Shown here one piece after another: positions 4,437-6,620 of a stretch of DNA of 6,620 bases. Source of the DNA: Comamonadaceae bacterium (GTDB taxonomy: Bacteria > Pseudomonadota > Gammaproteobacteria > Burkholderiales > Burkholderiaceae_C); NCBI GenBank assembly GCA_947458305.1, contig CANGZO010000131.1:1-6620 (forward strand). The letters run 5' to 3'. The stretch's first letter is position 1. Each line of letters opens with the position of its first letter. The translations under genes and the position numbers were made by a program. The notes under the pieces were generated by a model. That model was not told the DNA's origin. It was given only the letters and a program-made list of their open reading frames with translations, and ran no database searches.

Positions 4437-6569
4437 TCAGGCGGCCAGGCGCGACAAATCGGCCACGCGGTTCATGGCCACATGCAGCGACTTGAGCAGG
4501 CCCTGACGGTTCAGGCGCAGGTCCATTTCTTCGGCATTGACCATCACATCGTCAAAGAAAGCATCCACCGGGGCGCGCAGCGCGGCCAAGGTTTGCAGGC
4601 TGGCGGTGTAGTCGCCCGCCAAGAACAGCGCCTCGGATTCGGGCAACAACTTTTGCATGGCGGCGTACAGGCCTTTTTCGGCCTCTTCCTGCAGCAAAGC
4701 GGGGTTGACGTGGGCGTCCACCTCACCGGCTTTTTTCAGGATGTTGCCGATGCGCTTGTTGGCAGCCGCCAAAGCGGGGCTTTCGGGCAGCGCAGCAAAC
4801 GCGCGCACAGCAGAGAGGCACAGGTTGACCTGACCCAGACGGGCGGGACGCAAGGCCATGACGGCATCGACCTCTTGCGCGCTGAAGCCTTGCTCGCGCA
4901 GGCTGCCAGACAGGCGGTCGTAGATGAAATCGATCAAGGCGCCTGCACCGCCTGTGATCTTGTCGCCGAACACGGGGGCAGACAACGCCAGCAATTCGGG
5001 CAAGCCCAGTGCGACGTCTTTTTCGACCAGCATGCGGATCACGCCCAAAGCATGGCGGCGCAGCGCAAACGGGTCTTTGTCGCCCGTGGGCACATTGCCA
5101 ATGCCGAACATACCCACCAAAGTTTCGAGCTTGTCGGCCAGCGCCACCACCAGACCTACGTTGTTGCGGGGCAATTCATCGCCCGCAAAACGCGGTTTGT
5201 AATGGTCTTCAATGGCCTCGGCCACATCGCTGCTCAAACCATCGTGGCGGGCGTAGTAGCCGCCCATGATGCCCTGCAACTCGGGGAACTCGCCGACCAT
5301 GTCGGTCAGCAAATCGGTCTTGGCCAAGCGGGCAGCCTGCTCGGCTTGCTTGGCCAGCAGGTCACCGCCCAGTTGCTGGCCAATGGCTTTGGCGATGGCG
5401 CAAACGCGCGCCATGCGCTCGCCTTGCGTGCCCAGCTTGTTGTGGTAAACCACTTTGGACAGGCCTTCGACGCGCGATTCGAGCGTCTTTTTGCGGTCCT
5501 GGTCGAAGAAGAATTTGGCATCGGCCAAGCGCGGACGCACCACGCGCTCGTTGCCACCGATCACCAAGGAGGCGTCGTCGGGGGTGATGTTGCTCACCAC
5601 CAAAAAACGATTCGTCAGCTTGCCCGATGCATCGATCAAGGGGAAGTATTTCTGGTTGGCCTTCATCGTGAGGATCAGGCACTCCTGCGGCACGCCCAAG
5701 AACTCGGTCTCAAACTGGCAAGTCAGCACGTTCGGGCGCTCGACCAGGGCGGTCACTTCGTCCAGCAGCGCGTCATCCTCAATCGGTTGGCAACCACCAC
5801 CCACCTTGGCAGCCGCCGCTTGCAGTTGGCGCACGATCTCGGCCCGGCGCTCAGCAAAACTGGCGATGACCGAACCGTCGTTCTTCAAGGTCTCGGCGTA
5901 TTGGTCAGCATGCTGCAAGACCACGGGCGAGACTTGGGCCTCAAAGCGGTGGCCTTGGGTGCGGTTGCCCGCTGTCAGGCCCAGCGCCTTGACCGGCACC
6001 ACAGCGCTGCCATGCAGGGCGATCAGGCTGTGCGCGGGGCGCACAAAGTTCACGCTGCTCCAGCCCGGCAAATCGCAATCGGTTTCCAGCTGGTACTGCA
6101 TGACCTTGGGGATGGGCAGCTTGGCCAGCGCTTCTTCCAAAGCTTTTTGCAGGCCCGCCTGCAGCGATGCGCCTTTGACCACGCTGTCGTAGAACAGGGC
6201 TTCTGCTTTGCCGTCTGGCGCGCGCTTGAGCGCGGCCACAGCAGCGGCCGGAGCGCTCACGTCTGCGCCCAGGGCTTGCAGTTTTTTCAGCAAGGCGGGC
6301 GTGGCATTGCCCGCTGCGTCCAAGCCCACAGCCACAGGCATCAGTTTTTGCTGCACGGCTTTGTCGGCCGCTTGTGCGGACACGGCGGTTACATGCGCAG
6401 CCAATCGGCGGGGCGATGCAAAAGCAGTGACCACCGCGTCGGCAGCGGCCAGGCCTTGGGCCTTGAGTTGTTCAGCCAGCACGCCCGAAAACGCCGCACC
6501 CAACTTGTTGAGCGCCTTGGGCGGCAGCTCTTCCACAAACAGTTCCACCAGCAAATTTTGTGTCGTCAT
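4437..6569 (-). CDS. glyS: Glycyl-tRNA synthetase beta subunit
   Basis: This is the 710-residue beta subunit of the bacterial alpha2-beta2 glycyl-tRNA synthetase. It binds tRNA-Gly and is needed for charging together with GlyQ. The N-terminus LLVELFVEELPPKAL is diagnostic. Further conserved segments are TMKANQKYFPL (301-311), RVVRPRLADAKFFFDQD (342-358), the HD-like domain stretch GEFPELQGIMGGYYA (426-440) and DKDPFALRRHALGVIR (497-512). The C-terminal anticodon-binding domain has FFDDVMVNAEEMDLRLNR (671-688). The length is normal and no frame break is seen. The frame runs 15 codons further upstream into glyQ, but the ATG at 6569 has AGGGAG six bases before it and begins at the conserved N-terminus. 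It starts 11 bases after the glyQ stop and leads straight into gmhB, so it should be co-transcribed with both. Confidence 0.97.
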   Translation of the reverse strand: MTTQNLLVELFVEELPPKALNKLGAAFSGVLAEQLKAQGLAAADAVVTAFASPRRLAAHVTAVSAQAADKAVQQKLMPVAVGLDAAGNATPALLKKLQALGADVSAPAAAVAALKRAPDGKAEALFYDSVVKGASLQAGLQKALEEALAKLPIPKVMQYQLETDCDLPGWSSVNFVRPAHSLIALHGSAVVPVKALGLTAGNRTQGHRFEAQVSPVVLQHADQYAETLKNDGSVIASFAERRAEIVRQLQAAAAKVGGGCQPIEDDALLDEVTALVERPNVLTCQFETEFLGVPQECLILTMKANQKYFPLIDASGKLTNRFLVVSNITPDDASLVIGGNERVVRPRLADAKFFFDQDRKKTLESRVEGLSKVVYHNKLGTQGERMARVCAIAKAIGQQLGGDLLAKQAEQAARLAKTDLLTDMVGEFPELQGIMGGYYARHDGLSSDVAEAIEDHYKPRFAGDELPRNNVGLVVALADKLETLVGMFGIGNVPTGDKDPFALRRHALGVIRMLVEKDVALGLPELLALSAPVFGDKITGGAGALIDFIYDRLSGSLREQGFSAQEVDAVMALRPARLGQVNLCLSAVRAFAALPESPALAAANKRIGNILKKAGEVDAHVNPALLQEEAEKGLYAAMQKLLPESEALFLAGDYTASLQTLAALRAPVDAFFDDVMVNAEEMDLRLNRQGLLKSLHVAMNRVADLSRLAA

Positions 6570-6575
6570 GTTGTT

Positions 6576-6581
6576 CTCCCT
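6576..6581 (-). promoter_or_regulatory. Ribosome binding site of glyS overlapping the glyQ stop
   Basis: AGGGAG on the minus strand is six bases before the ATG at 6569, and its first base is the last base of the glyQ TGA. This fixes the glyS start and allows translational coupling, which would suit the equal amounts of alpha and beta subunits needed. Confidence 0.7.
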
Positions 6582-6620
6582 CACGCGGCTTTCTTGGGCA
6601 TTTGCGCAACCCATTCACGC
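6581..6620 (-). CDS. glyQ: Glycyl-tRNA synthetase alpha subunit, last 12 codons
   Basis: Only the C-terminal end is present: REWVAQMPKKAA then TGA (6583-6581). The residues alone are not diagnostic. The call rests on position directly before glyS with an 11-base gap, the standard glyQ-glyS order, and a lysine/alanine-rich tail of the sort found on betaproteobacterial GlyQ. The catalytic core of the synthetase and the operon promoter lie beyond the right edge. Confidence 0.75.
   Translation of the reverse strand, partial: REWVAQMPKKAA

Noticed and set aside
3836..4495. Plus-strand open frame of 219 codons across gmhB
   Set aside because: Antisense to gmhB with all its catalytic and zinc residues; it also spans the gmhB-glyS junction, and it has no sensible start context.
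5455..6192. Plus-strand open frame of 245 codons inside glyS
   Set aside because: The glyS frame on the other strand is conserved throughout. The plus product is Ser/Arg-rich and lacks any family pattern.
6570..6614. Longer glyS starting at 6614
   Set aside because: Those 15 codons are glyQ coding in another frame plus the ribosome site. The conserved GlyS N-terminus begins right after the ATG at 6569.

Overview
The window looks like chromosomal core sequence from a GC-rich betaproteobacterium, most probably a member of the Comamonadaceae (Burkholderiales) such as a Limnohabitans, Rhodoferax or Polaromonas relative. This is inferred from protein style, codon use and gene order, not from a marker gene. 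I see no mobile element, CRISPR array, tRNA, rRNA or prophage signal.

Right part (about 2113-6620, minus strand, read right to left): a tightly packed gene train. It runs from the last 12 codons of glyQ to glyS (glycyl-tRNA synthetase beta subunit), gmhB (heptose bisphosphate phosphatase for the LPS core), plsC (lysophosphatidate acyltransferase) and a YgjP/DUF45-type zinc metallopeptidase. Gaps are only 11, 13, 22 and 18 bases, so this is very likely one operon, with its promoter upstream of glyQ outside the window. It joins protein synthesis with two envelope-building steps.

Left part (1-2143): a small putative regulon. A MerR-family regulator of the LiuR/GnyR type (447-851, minus) lies between a PaaI-like hotdog thioesterase (1-356, minus, cut by the window edge) and a divergently transcribed metallo-beta-lactamase-fold hydrolase (977-2143, plus). 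Two nearly identical 24-bp imperfect palindromes lie at 393-416 and 923-946. The first fills the -35 and spacer of a good promoter for the thioesterase. The second lies in the divergent region between the regulator and the hydrolase. Their sequence fits the operator type known for LiuR, the regulator of leucine/isovalerate catabolism. The three genes therefore probably respond together to branched-chain acyl-CoA metabolism. The liu catabolic genes themselves are not visible here.

The two blocks meet tail to tail: the hydrolase and the metallopeptidase genes overlap by 31 bases at their 3' ends, leaving no room for a terminator between them. There are no gene-free stretches above 300 bases. 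The longest non-coding gap is the 125-base divergent region at 852-976. Nothing here amounts to an undescribed system. The paired-operator regulon with two unassigned hydrolases is the most informative part.
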